64,000 bases of DNA from Actinomyces graevenitzii C83 (GCF_000239695.1 NZ_JH470338.1:989327-1053326); one strand, 5' to 3'. Positions 42,381 to 52,083 are shown, counted from the stretch's first letter. The notes: generated by a model from the letters alone, not told the origin. Program-made: numbers and translations.

Positions 42381-44054
42381 TCAGGCGACGAAACCTACGT
42401 CTTCACCGCGCACAGTGGCCAGACCAAAAGCACCGTAGTTGGCTAGCTTCTTGGGCACACCGCACAGGTCGGGACGCTGGTAGAGCGGGAAGTTCATGAC
42501 GTTTTCCCAGATCAGAGCGTCAACCTTGTTGGTCATCTCAACACGCTTGGCGTTGTCAGTCTCAACCGCGATCTTCTTGATAGCCTCGTCGATGGCATCG
42601 ACGCTGTAACCAGAGAAGTTGGACTGAGAGTCCTTGCCGTAGACCTGACCGATGTTGTTCATCGGGTACTGGGTCAGCTGCCAAGCGAAACCGGTAACCT
42701 CGAAGTTCTTCTGAGAGATGGTCTTGAAGTAGCTAGCAGACTCAACTTCCTTCATCTGCAGATCGATACCGATCTTCTTTAGCTGGTTCTGCAGTAGCTC
42801 AGACTCGTTCTTGGTGGTAACCACGCCGGTAGGACGGGTGTAGTAGATGGTCAGCTTCTTGCCGTTCTTTTCACGGATGGCACCAGCGCTGGGCTCCTTC
42901 CAGCCAGCCTCGTCAAGTAGCTTCTTAGCCTTCTCAACGTTGTAGGCCCACTGAGCACCATTATCCTTGTACTCGTTCTTCTGGGTGGGCATGAAGAAGT
43001 GGTTACCCAGCAGGAAGTCCTTAGGCTTGACCGGCAGGCCGGCTAGCAGAGCGCTAGCGATTTCCTGACGGTTGGTGCCCAGCAGGAAGGCCTGACGTAC
43101 AGCTTTGTCACTGAGGATGCCGTGACTACCGTTAATGGTGACGTGGCGGTACTGCAGACCGAAGTTCTGACGCACCTCGGCGTCAGTACGAGTCTGGGCC
43201 TGCTTGAAGGTGTCGGCGGTAACGATGCTACGCAGTACGTCTACTTCCTTGTTAGCAAAGGCGCCAGCGGTAGCAGCACTGTCTAGGTAGCGGAAGGTGA
43301 TCTTATCGAGCTTACCCTTATCACCCCACCACTTTTCGTTACGCTCTAGGGTAACCAGCTGCTGAGCAGCGTCGTAAGACTTGATCTTGTAGGGGCCGGC
43401 GAACCATTCGTTCTTGTACTTGGTAGCGTCCTTAACGCCATCGTTGAAGGCGGCAGGAGTGGCTACCTGAGCCTGCGGCATCACGGTGATAACAGCAGAC
43501 CAGTCGGGGTAGGTGGACTTCCAAGTAATGGAGAACTTGGTGTCACTTTCCTTATCGAACTTCTCGATGTCGACTAGACCATCGGTGGAGGCCCACCCAT
43601 AGTCTTTGTTGGTGGCGCTCTGCATCGTCTTGATGTAGTCATCAGCCACGATCTTCTTACCGTCGCCCCAAACGGCCTTGTCGTTCAGCTCGATGGAAAC
43701 AACGGTCTTACCGTTCTTAACCTCGCCCTTGATGGACTTGAAGAACTCCGGACGCGGGGTAGCCTTACCAGCAGAGTCGTACAGGAACAGGGAAGGTGAG
43801 ATGAAGGCAAAGATCTGACTCATCGCGGCGGTGTTGCCTTCAACGGTGGAGTTGTTCCAGTTGGCGATCGGGTCACTCAGAGCAAACTTAAGCTCGCCGC
43901 CGTCCTTCACCTTGTCACGTGCAACGACGTTAACAGCCTGCTTTAGGTTTTCACTGCCGCCGTCGGAGTTAGAAGATGAAGCGCAAGCCGCTAGGGCTGC
44001 CAGAACCGCAGTAGAGGCTGAACCAGCCAAGAACATACGACGGTTGATCATCAT
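42381..44054 (-). CDS. Peptide ABC transporter substrate-binding lipoprotein (family 5), paralogue
   Basis: 557 residues from ATG 44054, chosen over the upstream in-frame ATG 44120 because GGAG lies 7 nt before it and the protein then begins MMINRRMFLAG exactly like its paralogue. Signal, lipobox (LAAC) and the full family 5 fold are present, with WYAGP-type FAGPYKIKSYDAAQQLVTLE and IWENVMNFPLYQRP. The two proteins look more than half identical along their length. They probably give one transporter two peptide specificities. Confidence 0.9.
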   Translation of the reverse strand: MMINRRMFLAGSASTAVLAALAACASSSNSDGGSENLKQAVNVVARDKVKDGGELKFALSDPIANWNNSTVEGNTAAMSQIFAFISPSLFLYDSAGKATPRPEFFKSIKGEVKNGKTVVSIELNDKAVWGDGKKIVADDYIKTMQSATNKDYGWASTDGLVDIEKFDKESDTKFSITWKSTYPDWSAVITVMPQAQVATPAAFNDGVKDATKYKNEWFAGPYKIKSYDAAQQLVTLERNEKWWGDKGKLDKITFRYLDSAATAGAFANKEVDVLRSIVTADTFKQAQTRTDAEVRQNFGLQYRHVTINGSHGILSDKAVRQAFLLGTNRQEIASALLAGLPVKPKDFLLGNHFFMPTQKNEYKDNGAQWAYNVEKAKKLLDEAGWKEPSAGAIREKNGKKLTIYYTRPTGVVTTKNESELLQNQLKKIGIDLQMKEVESASYFKTISQKNFEVTGFAWQLTQYPMNNIGQVYGKDSQSNFSGYSVDAIDEAIKKIAVETDNAKRVEMTNKVDALIWENVMNFPLYQRPDLCGVPKKLANYGAFGLATVRGEDVGFVA

Positions 44055-44180
44055 TTGATGACTCCAATTCTCATGAGATTTAGGAAAGCACGTTAGCCAA
44101 ATAATGAGACAAACATGCAACGCTGAAAAGTAAATCGCACATAGGGCGCTGTGCGCAAACTATTGACCGCTATACGGACA

Positions 44181-44216
44181 AAATTGCCACCAAACGTAAC
44201 AGTTTGGTGGCAATTT
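44181..44216 (-). terminator. Terminator after the dpp ATPase gene
   Basis: A perfect 15-bp stem AAATTGCCACCAAAC / GTTTGGTGGCAATTT with a 6-nt loop, followed by TTGT on the minus strand. It ends the dppB-C-DF operon before the binding-protein genes. Confidence 0.8.
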
Positions 44217-44241
44217 CGTTTAGTAACAGAGCCGTTTAGAC

Positions 44242-46434
44242 CTAGAAGACGCTGGTGCGCTCCGGGTAGTGGCAGGCGGCCTCGTGGTCATCACCCATGT
44301 GCTTGAAGTCAGGCAGCTTGTCGATGCACTGCTTCTGATCAGCCTCATTAAGGGTGAGGAACTTGGGGCAGCGAGTGCGGAAGCGGCAGCCCGAAGGCGG
44401 GTTAGCCGGGCTCGGCAGGTCACCTTGCAAAATGATGCGGCTACGGGTGCGTTCCTTGGCCGGGTCCGGAATCGGAATGGCGCTTAGCAGGGCCTGGGTG
44501 TAGGGGTGAGCCGGAGCTTCGAAAATCTCATCGATGTCACCGATCTCAACGATCTTGCCCAGGTACATGACGGCCACACGGTCACCAATGTGACGCACCA
44601 CAGATAGATCGTGAGCCACGAACAGGTAGCTCAGCGACAAGGTCGCGCGCAGCTCATCAAGCAGGTTAATCACACCAGCCTGAATGGATACGTCCAGGGC
44701 CGAAACCGGCTCATCCAGTACCAGCAGGCTGGGTTCTAGCGCTAGCGCACGGGCAATACCAATACGCTGACGCTGACCGCCAGAGAAGTTACGGGCGTAA
44801 CGGTTGGCGTGGCTGGGCTCTAGGCCCACCAGGGTCATTAGCTCAGTAATGCGCTTATCAATGTGTTCCTTGCTGTAACCATTGTGGCGCATAGGCTCAG
44901 CGATCAGGTCATACACCGGCAGACGCGGATCCAGGGAGGCCATCGGGTCCTGGAACACGATCTGCAGGTCGCGACGAACTTCCTTACGGGCGCGGCGGTT
45001 TAGCTCAGCGGTGTCGCGGCCAAGTACCACGATCTTGCCCTGCTCGGGCTTGAGCAGGTTCAGCACCTGCATCAAGGTGGTGGTCTTACCACAACCGGAC
45101 TCACCCACCAGGGCCAGAGTCTCACCACGACGCACGTCGAAGGAGATACCGTCCACGGCGTGTACCGTACCCACGCGACGCTTGAAGACGGCGCCCTTGG
45201 TTAGCGGGAAGGTCTTAACCAGGTCGTTAACTCGCAGAACCTCGGGACGATCAGCGTGGGGCAGGTTCAGGGTGTCCGGAGTCTTCAGCTCAGGAGCCGG
45301 GTAGATGTCCAGGTAGGTTAGTGATTCCTTGGCGATCTTATCGGCGTGATAGCAGGCAGACAGGTGTACTTCACCCGACTTGCCCGGCTCACCATGCTTC
45401 TTCAAGGTAGGTTCTTCGCCGTGACACTTGTCGGTTACCAGCGGGCAACGCGGTGCGAAGGGGCAGCCCTTAGGCAGGTTTAGCAGCGAAGGCGGGTTAC
45501 CCTCCAGGGTTGCCAGAGCGGCATCCTTCTTAGCATCCAGACGCGGCAGGGAACCGAGCAGACCAATGGTGTAGGGCATGCGCGAGTTGTAGAAGATCTC
45601 GTCAACATCGCCAGTTTCCACAATGCGTCCGGCGTACATAACTGCTACGCGGTCGGCCATACCGGCCACCACACCCAGGTCGTGGGTAATCATGATGACG
45701 CCGGCGCCGGTTTCGCGCTGAGCCACCTTTAGGACCTCAAGGATCTGGGCCTGAATGGTTACGTCCAAAGCTGTGGTGGGCTCGTCCGCAATGATCAGGT
45801 CAGGGTTGTTAGCGATAGCAATAGCGATAACTGCACGCTGACGCATACCACCGGAGAACTCGTGAGGGTAAGCCTTGGCACGCACAGTGGGGTTAGGAAT
45901 ACCCACCATGTCCAGCAGCTCAACCGCACGCTTCCAGGCGGCGTCGTCGTCATACTTGTCGTTGTGGGTCTTAAGGGCCTCAACGATCTGGTCACCCACG
46001 GTGTAAACGGGGGTCAGGGCGCTTAGCGGATCCTGGAACACCATGGATAGCTGAATACCGCGCACCTTAGACATGTAGGCGTCGCTACGACCCAGCAGCT
46101 CAGTGCCGTGCAGCTTAACTGAACCAGAAATTTCCGCAGACTCATCCAGCAGCCCCATTACGGCAGTGGAGGTTACTGACTTACCAGAACCAGACTCACC
46201 TACCAGGGCTAGAGTCTCGCCACGGTTAACCTTCAGGTTCACTCCGCGTACAGCGTTTACGCGCCCATCCTCAGAGGGGAAAGATACGCACAGATCGCGC
46301 ACCTCCAGCAAGGGAGCGCCAGACTTGGGATCAGGCAGATCTGCAGCGTTGAAAGACTCCTTGTGGGCCTTCTTAGCCTTTGCGTCCACTTTAGACTTCT
46401 TCACTTGAGTTTCCGGATCTTTTGTCTTGCTCAT
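44242..46434 (-). CDS. Dipeptide/oligopeptide ABC transporter, fused DppD-DppF ATPases
   Basis: 730 residues with two complete ATPase domains. The first has GESGSGKS at 79-86, [26 protein letters not shown] and the peptide-transporter tail GCPFAPRCP. The second has GESGCGKTT near 435, [26 protein letters not shown] and [10 protein letters not shown]. coli uses two separate proteins, DppD and DppF; the fused form is common in actinobacteria. The first 40 residues are a lysine-rich extension. The start overlaps dppC by 4 nt. Confidence 0.92.
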   Translation of the reverse strand: MSKTKDPETQVKKSKVDAKAKKAHKESFNAADLPDPKSGAPLLEVRDLCVSFPSEDGRVNAVRGVNLKVNRGETLALVGESGSGKSVTSTAVMGLLDESAEISGSVKLHGTELLGRSDAYMSKVRGIQLSMVFQDPLSALTPVYTVGDQIVEALKTHNDKYDDDAAWKRAVELLDMVGIPNPTVRAKAYPHEFSGGMRQRAVIAIAIANNPDLIIADEPTTALDVTIQAQILEVLKVAQRETGAGVIMITHDLGVVAGMADRVAVMYAGRIVETGDVDEIFYNSRMPYTIGLLGSLPRLDAKKDAALATLEGNPPSLLNLPKGCPFAPRCPLVTDKCHGEEPTLKKHGEPGKSGEVHLSACYHADKIAKESLTYLDIYPAPELKTPDTLNLPHADRPEVLRVNDLVKTFPLTKGAVFKRRVGTVHAVDGISFDVRRGETLALVGESGCGKTTTLMQVLNLLKPEQGKIVVLGRDTAELNRRARKEVRRDLQIVFQDPMASLDPRLPVYDLIAEPMRHNGYSKEHIDKRITELMTLVGLEPSHANRYARNFSGGQRQRIGIARALALEPSLLVLDEPVSALDVSIQAGVINLLDELRATLSLSYLFVAHDLSVVRHIGDRVAVMYLGKIVEIGDIDEIFEAPAHPYTQALLSAIPIPDPAKERTRSRIILQGDLPSPANPPSGCRFRTRCPKFLTLNEADQKQCIDKLPDFKHMGDDHEAACHYPERTSVF

Positions 46435-47354
46435 GCCTTACCTCCGGACTTGGAAGAGGGGTCGATAGCATCGCGCAAGCCGTCACCTACGAAGTTCACG
46501 CAGGTCAGCATCACGATCAGTACCACAGCAGGAGCCATGAAGATCCACTCTGCGGTGGTAGCAGAAGTCTGTCCTTCAGCGATGATGGTACCCAGTGAGG
46601 TGTTGGGCGCCTGCACACCAAAGCCGAAGTAGGACAGGGTGGTTTCACTAAGCACTGCGTAAGCCACGTTGATGGTGGCGTCAATAATCAGCAGCGAAGC
46701 GATGTTAGGAATGATGTGACGGAAAATGATGACCGGGCTGGGCACGTTCATAAATCGGGCCGCAGTCACATAGTCAAGGTTCTTAACGCTCAAGGTCATA
46801 GAGCGCACCACACGCGCGGTAAGCATCCACCCGAAACCGGCCAACAGCACGATAAACAGGGTGATGGAGCCCTTCGAGGCACCCGCCTTCTGCGACATGA
46901 TAGCGATGATCAGGAAGGAGGGGACCACCAGCAGCAAGTCGGTGCACCACATGGCGATCTTTTCCCACCAGCCACCAAAGTAGGCAGCAGAGCTACCGAT
47001 CAGGGCCGCAATGGAGGTCTGGATCAAGGCCACCGCGAAAGCGATCATGAGGGACTTACGCGTACCCTCCATGGTCAGGGCCAGTACGTCCTTACCGGAT
47101 TGGGTTGTGCCCAGCGGGTGACTGCCGCCAGGAGGAGTTAGGAAGGCTTCGCCGTCGACGTCGAGGTAGCTCCAGCGATAAACGAAGGGACCAATGATAG
47201 CCACTGCAATCAGAATCAGCAGCCCAATTAGACCAATAACAGCAGAGCGGTTACGCAAGAAGCGACGCAGAATGAGCTGACCGTGGGTTAGGCGCTTTTC
47301 AGGCTTAACCTCTGCGGCTTCCTCTTCAATTTCAGTTTCAACGATTTCGCTCAT
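46431..47354 (-). CDS. dppC: Dipeptide/oligopeptide ABC transporter permease, DppC type
   Basis: 307 residues. A cytoplasmic acidic N-terminus, a first membrane segment (SAVIGLIGLLILIAVAIIG), a periplasmic-type loop with HPLGTTQSGKDVLA (typical of DppC/OppC), and the permease core with the EAA-like loop (AARFMNVPSPVIIFRHIIPNI). It forms the channel with DppB. It starts 2 nt after dppB and overlaps the ATPase gene by 4 nt. Confidence 0.92.
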   Translation of the reverse strand: MSEIVETEIEEEAAEVKPEKRLTHGQLILRRFLRNRSAVIGLIGLLILIAVAIIGPFVYRWSYLDVDGEAFLTPPGGSHPLGTTQSGKDVLALTMEGTRKSLMIAFAVALIQTSIAALIGSSAAYFGGWWEKIAMWCTDLLLVVPSFLIIAIMSQKAGASKGSITLFIVLLAGFGWMLTARVVRSMTLSVKNLDYVTAARFMNVPSPVIIFRHIIPNIASLLIIDATINVAYAVLSETTLSYFGFGVQAPNTSLGTIIAEGQTSATTAEWIFMAPAVVLIVMLTCVNFVGDGLRDAIDPSSKSGGKA

Positions 47355-47356
47355 GT

Positions 47357-48316
47357 TCAGCTTACCCTCACTCGCGGGTCGACAACTGCAACCAAAATGT
47401 CACTCAGGAGGGCACCGCTTAGAGTACACAGACCCGAGAAGGCAACCACCGCAGTAGTACCGTTAATGTCCATACCGCTAATGGCGTTAACCGAGTATTC
47501 ACCCATACCGTGCCAGCCATAAACACGCTCAGTGATAGCAGCACCGGTGAACAAACCGGCCAGAGCAAAAGCAAAGTAAGTGGCCATAGGAATCAGCGCA
47601 GTACGCAGTGCGTGGCGGGTTACGGCACGGCGCTTGGTCAGGCCCTTAGCGCGGGCGGTACGCACATAGTCAGCACCAAGGGTGTCAAGCATCAAGTTAC
47701 GCTGGTAACGCGAGTAGCTGGCGATACCGGCTAGCGACATTGACAAGGTTGGCAAAATCAAGTGGTTAAGCCGGTCTGCAAAACCTTCACCTTCACCAAC
47801 GAAGGAAAGAATCTGCATACCGGTAGCGGTGTTCAGGTGTACCGCCCCCACCTGGAGTAGGGTTGCCAGAACCATGGCCGGAGTGGAGATAACCACCATA
47901 GCGATGAAAGAAATGGCGCGGTCGGACAGGCTGTACTGACGGGTAGCGGTCCAGGCACCCAGCGAAACACCGCCAACCATACCAATAAGTGCACCCAGCA
48001 CCACCAGGCGCAGCGAAACGCCTACTTTAACAGCAACCAGAGCGTTAACAGATTCGCCCTTAGGGGTGAAACCCCAATCCCAGCTGCTCAGCACAGTTTG
48101 CAGCCAAGTGGTGTAACGATCCCATACCGGCAGCTCGTGGCTGATGTTGTATTTGATCAGGTTTGCGTTAATGGCGTTCCAGTTTAGGTTTGGGTTAGAA
48201 CGGTCCCATAACGTAGAGGGGTCCATCGAGATGGATGCCAAGATATACGCTAGTGATGTTGCCAGGAACAGCAACACTACATAGTTGAATATCCTTCTCA
48301 GCAGGTATACAAACAT
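47357..48316 (-). CDS. dppB: Dipeptide/oligopeptide ABC transporter permease, DppB type
   Basis: 319 residues from ATG 48316. This start is preferred over the upstream in-frame start at 48412 because GGAGAG sits 9 nt before it and the protein then begins MFVYLLRRIFNYVVLLFLA, the standard DppB opening. The EAA loop (YVRTARAKGLTKRRAVTRHAL) and the C-terminal ITERVYGWHGMGEYSVNAI are characteristic. First gene of the dppB-C-DF operon. Confidence 0.92.
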   Translation of the reverse strand: MFVYLLRRIFNYVVLLFLATSLAYILASISMDPSTLWDRSNPNLNWNAINANLIKYNISHELPVWDRYTTWLQTVLSSWDWGFTPKGESVNALVAVKVGVSLRLVVLGALIGMVGGVSLGAWTATRQYSLSDRAISFIAMVVISTPAMVLATLLQVGAVHLNTATGMQILSFVGEGEGFADRLNHLILPTLSMSLAGIASYSRYQRNLMLDTLGADYVRTARAKGLTKRRAVTRHALRTALIPMATYFAFALAGLFTGAAITERVYGWHGMGEYSVNAISGMDINGTTAVVAFSGLCTLSGALLSDILVAVVDPRVRVS

Positions 48317-48685
48317 TCGGTATCTCTCTCCGGTTCGATCGCGCCTGCGCGTAGCGGCTGCAATCTGCGGAACATGACCGCGCCCCGAAGTATTACTCTT
48401 GCAGGGCACCAATTAAGTAAAGAATACCCGACCGGGCGTCACAAAGTTGTAACTATGGCCGAATATTGAAACTTTCCCGCGCAAGCCCATGCGCTACCCA
48501 GCCCCTAAAAATACTTGCAAAAGTACGTCTGATCAGGGGTTTTATAAACTCTCTAGGATGCCAGTCACAGTGAGTAATTGAGTAAATTTTATTTTTGACC
48601 ACTATCGCGAGACCTAGTAAATAGGCAACAAAAACGTATAGATAATCAGCTTAGGCTACGCTTACCCACAACTTGACTGCCCCTA
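48317..48685. other. 369-bp gap with the dpp operon promoter region
   Basis: No gene. It is AT-rich in its middle. On the minus strand TGTGAC (48564-48569) and TATAAA (48541-48546) are 17 nt apart and could be the dpp promoter, giving a leader of about 220 nt. No clear terminator for the monooxygenase gene is seen. Confidence 0.35.
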
Positions 48686-49756
48686 TTACCAGGCCTGAGC
48701 TAGCAGCTCATAGCTGCGCCGACGCGCGGCGGCGTCATGAATAAAAGACAGGCAGATAATGTCTTCCAGCTCCCAGCGCTGCGCCATTTCATGCAGCTGG
48801 GCGGCCACGCGCTGGGGCGTGCCCACAAAGAAGTAAGCCAGTGAGTCATCAACCATGCTAGCCCGCTCCCCGGCCAACGCACGCCAAGCCTCAGGATCGC
48901 TAGTAGGCTCATCAAGCGGCCCCGGGCGGCCAGCCACAATTCGGGCATTAGCCGCGCGCGCCGTCGTCGCCAAATACTGAGCCTCTTCATCAGTGGGCGC
49001 AACCACCACATTAAAAGCAGCAGCCGTACGCGGGTGCGAAGCCTGAGCGTAATCACTAGCCCCATTGAAAACCGAGCGGTAAGCCATAACCGCCGCCTCA
49101 GCCTGAGCCGGCGCAAAATGCGCGGCCACAGCAAAACCCAAGCCCAAACGACCAGCCACACGCGCCCCATTAACAGAAGAACCCAAAATCCACAGCGGCG
49201 GATTAGTCCCCTCCCCCGGCAAGGCGCGGGCCCTAGAGCTAGCCACCCAAGCCACATCGTGGGCGCTAGTTTGCGCGGCCACAGACCCCGGCAAAGTCTC
49301 AAAAAGCGAGTCATTAGCAGCCAGGTAATCGGCCAGCTCAGTTACTTCGTCAACAAAAGACGCCGGATCAGCCTCGCGCCGGCGCAACGCCCGGGCCGTT
49401 ACCGGATCAGTGCCTGGAGCTCGCCCCAAACCCACCTCAACGCGGCCCGGATACATGGTGGCCAGGGTACCAACCGCCTCCGCCACCACTAAAGGCGCAT
49501 GATTAGGGAGCATGACCCCACCAGAAGCCACCGTGATACTTTCCGTAGCCGCTAACACTTGCCCCATCAGCACTGTGGTGGCTGAAGAGAGGAAGGTAGT
49601 TGAGCCGTGGTGCTCAGCCAACCAGTAGCGGGCATAGCCAGCTCGCTCAGCGCTTTGGGCCAATAGGACCATTTCTTGCAAGGCTTGGCTGCGGCTACGA
49701 CCTTGGCTTACGGGCACCAGGTCCAACACGGAAAGCGTGGGCTTAGCTTGGCTCAT
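48686..49756 (-). CDS. Luciferase-like (LLM class) flavin-dependent oxidoreductase
   Basis: 356 residues with the bacterial luciferase-like barrel: LSVLDLVPVSQGRS, RYWLAEHHGSTTFLSSATTVLMG, ITVASGGVMLPNHAPLVVAE, RVEVGLGRAPGTDP and PLWILGSSVNGARVAGRLGLG. It resembles the YhbW-like subgroup that uses reduced FMN and has no known substrate. It starts at ATG 49756 with TAGACT 7 nt upstream and bioY directly upstream on the same strand. Confidence 0.88.
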   Translation of the reverse strand: MSQAKPTLSVLDLVPVSQGRSRSQALQEMVLLAQSAERAGYARYWLAEHHGSTTFLSSATTVLMGQVLAATESITVASGGVMLPNHAPLVVAEAVGTLATMYPGRVEVGLGRAPGTDPVTARALRRREADPASFVDEVTELADYLAANDSLFETLPGSVAAQTSAHDVAWVASSRARALPGEGTNPPLWILGSSVNGARVAGRLGLGFAVAAHFAPAQAEAAVMAYRSVFNGASDYAQASHPRTAAAFNVVVAPTDEEAQYLATTARAANARIVAGRPGPLDEPTSDPEAWRALAGERASMVDDSLAYFFVGTPQRVAAQLHEMAQRWELEDIICLSFIHDAAARRRSYELLAQAW

Positions 49757-49763
49757 GCTCCCT

Positions 49764-49769
49764 AGTCTA
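49764..49769 (-). promoter_or_regulatory. -10 element TAGACT before the LLM monooxygenase gene
   Basis: TAGACT, agggagc, then ATG 49756. The spacing suits a leaderless start, although agggag could also act as a close ribosome-binding site. Confidence 0.35.
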
Positions 49770-49781
49770 CTTTGCTATTTG

Positions 49782-50351
49782 TCAGTGACTACGACGTGCC
49801 ACAGTTGCCAGGTAGGCAACTACCAGGGCGGCCTTGAGGGCGTCACCCACAATAAAGGGCGCAAGTCCTAGGCTCAGCGTGGCCAGCAGGCTCTTGCCAC
49901 TGGCGATCCACAGCCAGGTAAGGCCAGGCAGGTAAATGACAGCACTAGCTGCCAAAACCCAGGTTAAAGCAGCTAGCAGGCTGCCGTTGCGGGCGGCGCG
50001 AGCAGCGTAACCACCCAGCAGCGCGGCCGGAATATAGCCCAGCACATACCCAAAGGTCAGGGTAAAGCCAGCGGTAAAACCAGCGAAAATAGGTGCACCC
50101 AGGCTACCTAGCAGCGCGAACGTAAGTGCACTGGCGCTACCGTAGCGGCGGCCCAGCAGCACGCCCACAGCAATAGCCGCGAAAGTACCTAAGCTAACGG
50201 GAACCGGGGTGAAGGGTAGGGGAATTCGTACCTGGCTAAGCACTGCTAGCGCTAGTACGCCGAAGGAAATTTTGGCAACGCCACTGGCCAGTTGGGTGGC
50301 GCTGAGCTTGCGGGCAACCGAGGGGTTTAGGGCAGTAACTGAGTTCGACAT
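49782..50351 (-). CDS. bioY: Biotin transporter BioY (ECF S component)
   Basis: 189 residues, six hydrophobic segments. AVLSQVRIPLPFTPVPVSLGTFA is the hallmark BioY N-terminal stretch, followed by VGVLLGRRYGSASALTFALLG and FTAGFTLTFGYVLGYIPAA. It binds and takes up biotin, alone or with EcfA/EcfT, which are not in this window. Start ATG 50351 lies 7 nt after TAGGCT. Confidence 0.93.
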   Translation of the reverse strand: MSNSVTALNPSVARKLSATQLASGVAKISFGVLALAVLSQVRIPLPFTPVPVSLGTFAAIAVGVLLGRRYGSASALTFALLGSLGAPIFAGFTAGFTLTFGYVLGYIPAALLGGYAARAARNGSLLAALTWVLAASAVIYLPGLTWLWIASGKSLLATLSLGLAPFIVGDALKAALVVAYLATVARRSH

Positions 50352-50358
50352 GTAACCC

Positions 50359-50364
50359 AGCCTA
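50359..50364 (-). promoter_or_regulatory. -10 element TAGGCT before bioY
   Basis: TAGGCT, gggttac, then ATG 50351. Leaderless spacing with no ribosome-binding site. The hexamer is identical to the one before purK. Confidence 0.45.
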
Positions 50365-50432
50365 GGTCTCTTAACCCATAGTCTCCTAGCGCCTTAAGTG
50401 CCAGTTTGTCACCTGTGTTATTTGTGGAAAAG

Positions 50433-51374
50433 CTACAAGGTGGTGGTGGCGGGGATTTTATCGCCAGCAATTACACTCTGTGCCCAGGCCATCAGATCTG
50501 CGATTACCTCATCGCGGTTGAGCTCGTTGAGGATTTCGTGGCGGGCCTCGGGGTACAGGCGCATGGTTACCTCGCTTAAGCCGGCTTTTTGCAAGGTGCG
50601 GGCGACGGCGCGCACCCCCTTACCCTGCCCACCTACCGGATCATTGGCGCCGCTGATAAGCAGAATTGGCAGATCTTTGCGCATGCGGGCAATGCGGCGC
50701 GGCTTGGACACTGTCAGGGTCAGTCCCACCAGGGCCTTGAAGAAACCGGTGGTCATGGTGAAACCGCACAAGGGGTCACGCAGATAGGCATCCACCTGGG
50801 CGGGGTCGCGTGAAAGCCAGTCAAAGGCGGTGCGGGGGTTTTCAAAGGCCCGGTTAAAAGGCCCAAATGCCAGTTCTTGCAGGGCCCGCGAGTAGTAGTG
50901 GGTGCCGCGCCGGCTGCATTCGAGGCTGGCCACGCTATAACCCAGGCGATTAACCAGCCCAGCGCCGTCGCCGGTGCCCATGGCGATCAGGGCGTCAAGC
51001 TGATCCGGGTGGCTAATGGCAAATTCACGCGCCTCAAATGAACCCCAGGAGTGGCCCATAACGATTACCGGCAGCTGCGGGTAGGTTTCATGCAGGTAGC
51101 GGTTGACCACGAAAATGTCATCTAAAACCGTGTGCGGCTCACCAATATAGCCGCGCGGATAGATTTCACTGATGGCACTGCCGTGACCGCGCTGATCGTG
51201 TGCGGCCACAATAAACCCCTGGGACGCCGCCGCTTTAGCGAAGTAGTCGTAGCGGCGGGCGTGTTCAGCGGTGCCGTGGATGAGCTGGATGATTGCGTGT
51301 GGGGACGGGGGTTCCCATATATACAGCGGGATGTTATTGGCGTCTTGAGATTGCAGACTAAGTTGTTGCAACAT
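50433..51374 (-). CDS. Alpha/beta hydrolase, monoacylglycerol-lipase-like
   Basis: 313 residues from ATG 51374. GTG 51380 is also in frame, but AAGG would then abut it, so the ATG is preferred. IQLIHGTAEHARRYDYFAKA is the oxyanion-hole strand, DQRGHG follows, and GHSWGSF is the nucleophile elbow. A late histidine in EARHEILNE and an aspartate in GANDP complete the triad. The family hydrolyses monoacylglycerols or lysophospholipids. The exact substrate is unknown. It diverges from the NUDIX gene. Confidence 0.88.
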   Translation of the reverse strand: MLQQLSLQSQDANNIPLYIWEPPSPHAIIQLIHGTAEHARRYDYFAKAAASQGFIVAAHDQRGHGSAISEIYPRGYIGEPHTVLDDIFVVNRYLHETYPQLPVIVMGHSWGSFEAREFAISHPDQLDALIAMGTGDGAGLVNRLGYSVASLECSRRGTHYYSRALQELAFGPFNRAFENPRTAFDWLSRDPAQVDAYLRDPLCGFTMTTGFFKALVGLTLTVSKPRRIARMRKDLPILLISGANDPVGGQGKGVRAVARTLQKAGLSEVTMRLYPEARHEILNELNRDEVIADLMAWAQSVIAGDKIPATTTL

Positions 51375-51445
51375 GACCACCTTCGATTAAGTACAGTATT
51401 TGCCTTATTGTCATGAAAATATCAGGTTTTTGTCTGGTCCACTAT

Positions 51446-51451
51446 TACAAT
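51446..51451 (+). promoter_or_regulatory. -10 element TACAAT before the NUDIX gene
   Basis: TACAAT, ttggtat, then ATG 51459. Close to consensus, with the 7-nt leaderless spacing. Confidence 0.5.
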
Positions 51452-51458
51452 TTGGTAT

Positions 51459-51944
51459 ATGTTCGCTGCTCACAACGCTTTGATACCAGCTGTTTACATC
51501 ATGTTAGTGCGCCCGGGCCAGGCGGGAGCGGAAATTTTGCTGCAGCTACGCCAGGGCACGGGCTTTATGGATGAACACTGGGCTTGTGGCGTGGCCGGGC
51601 ATCTTGAATATGGCGAGCAGCCCGCGCAAGGGGCGCTGCGCGAATGCCTGGAAGAGATTGGTTTGCAGCTGGAGCCCCAGGATTTGCAGCCCTTCCAGGC
51701 GGTGCATCGCATGCATTCTGACCAGCCTATTGATCAGCGTGCTGACTTCTTTTTCCTGTGCCGCCATTGGCAGGGCCAGCCGCGCCTGGCTGAGCCCGAT
51801 AAGGCCGCCGCATTGGCTTGGTTCCCGCTAGCGGACCTACCCAGCCCGCTGGTGCCCCACGAGGGGGCGGTAATTGCGCGCCTGGCTGCTTTTATTAACG
51901 ACGACGTCGCCCCAGCCCCCTTCGCAGTGTATCCCGCCAGCTAA
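51459..51944 (+). CDS. NUDIX hydrolase
   Basis: 161 residues. GHLEYGEQPAQGALRECLEEIGL fits the Nudix box (G-x5-E-x7-R-E-x2-E-E-x-G) with all metal-binding residues in place. It is a small single-domain cytoplasmic enzyme cleaving a nucleoside diphosphate linked to another group. The substrate cannot be told from the sequence. It converges on rpoC across a structured 225-bp gap. Confidence 0.9.
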   Translation: MFAAHNALIPAVYIMLVRPGQAGAEILLQLRQGTGFMDEHWACGVAGHLEYGEQPAQGALRECLEEIGLQLEPQDLQPFQAVHRMHSDQPIDQRADFFFLCRHWQGQPRLAEPDKAAALAWFPLADLPSPLVPHEGAVIARLAAFINDDVAPAPFAVYPAS

Positions 51945-51975
51945 TGGCCTGTGCTGCACCCCAGCTAGCGGCTTG

Positions 51976-52027
51976 GGCTGGCGCCAGCCGACCCGGGCGC
52001 ACCTTAAAACGGCCTAAGCGCTTAGGC
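51976..52027. repeat. Two perfect palindromes between the NUDIX gene and rpoC
   Basis: GGCTGGCGCCAGCC (14 bp, 51976-51989) and GCCTAAGCGCTTAGGC (16 bp, 52012-52027). Both are perfect, without loop. With the terminator that follows they fill this gap. Confidence 0.6.
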
Positions 52028-52083
52028 GCCAGCCGCTCACAAGGGCCGCTGGTGCCAGCGTTAACTGACGCAAAGCAAACGCA

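Noticed and set aside
42381..44120. Longer N-terminus for the second binding protein, starting at 44120
   Set aside because: The extra 22 residues lack a ribosome-binding site and would bury the signal peptide. ATG 44054 has GGAG at 7 nt and matches the paralogue.
47357..48412. Longer N-terminus for DppB, starting at 48412
   Set aside because: The added 32 residues are polar and unlike DppB. ATG 48316 has a good ribosome-binding site and the standard membrane-segment opening.
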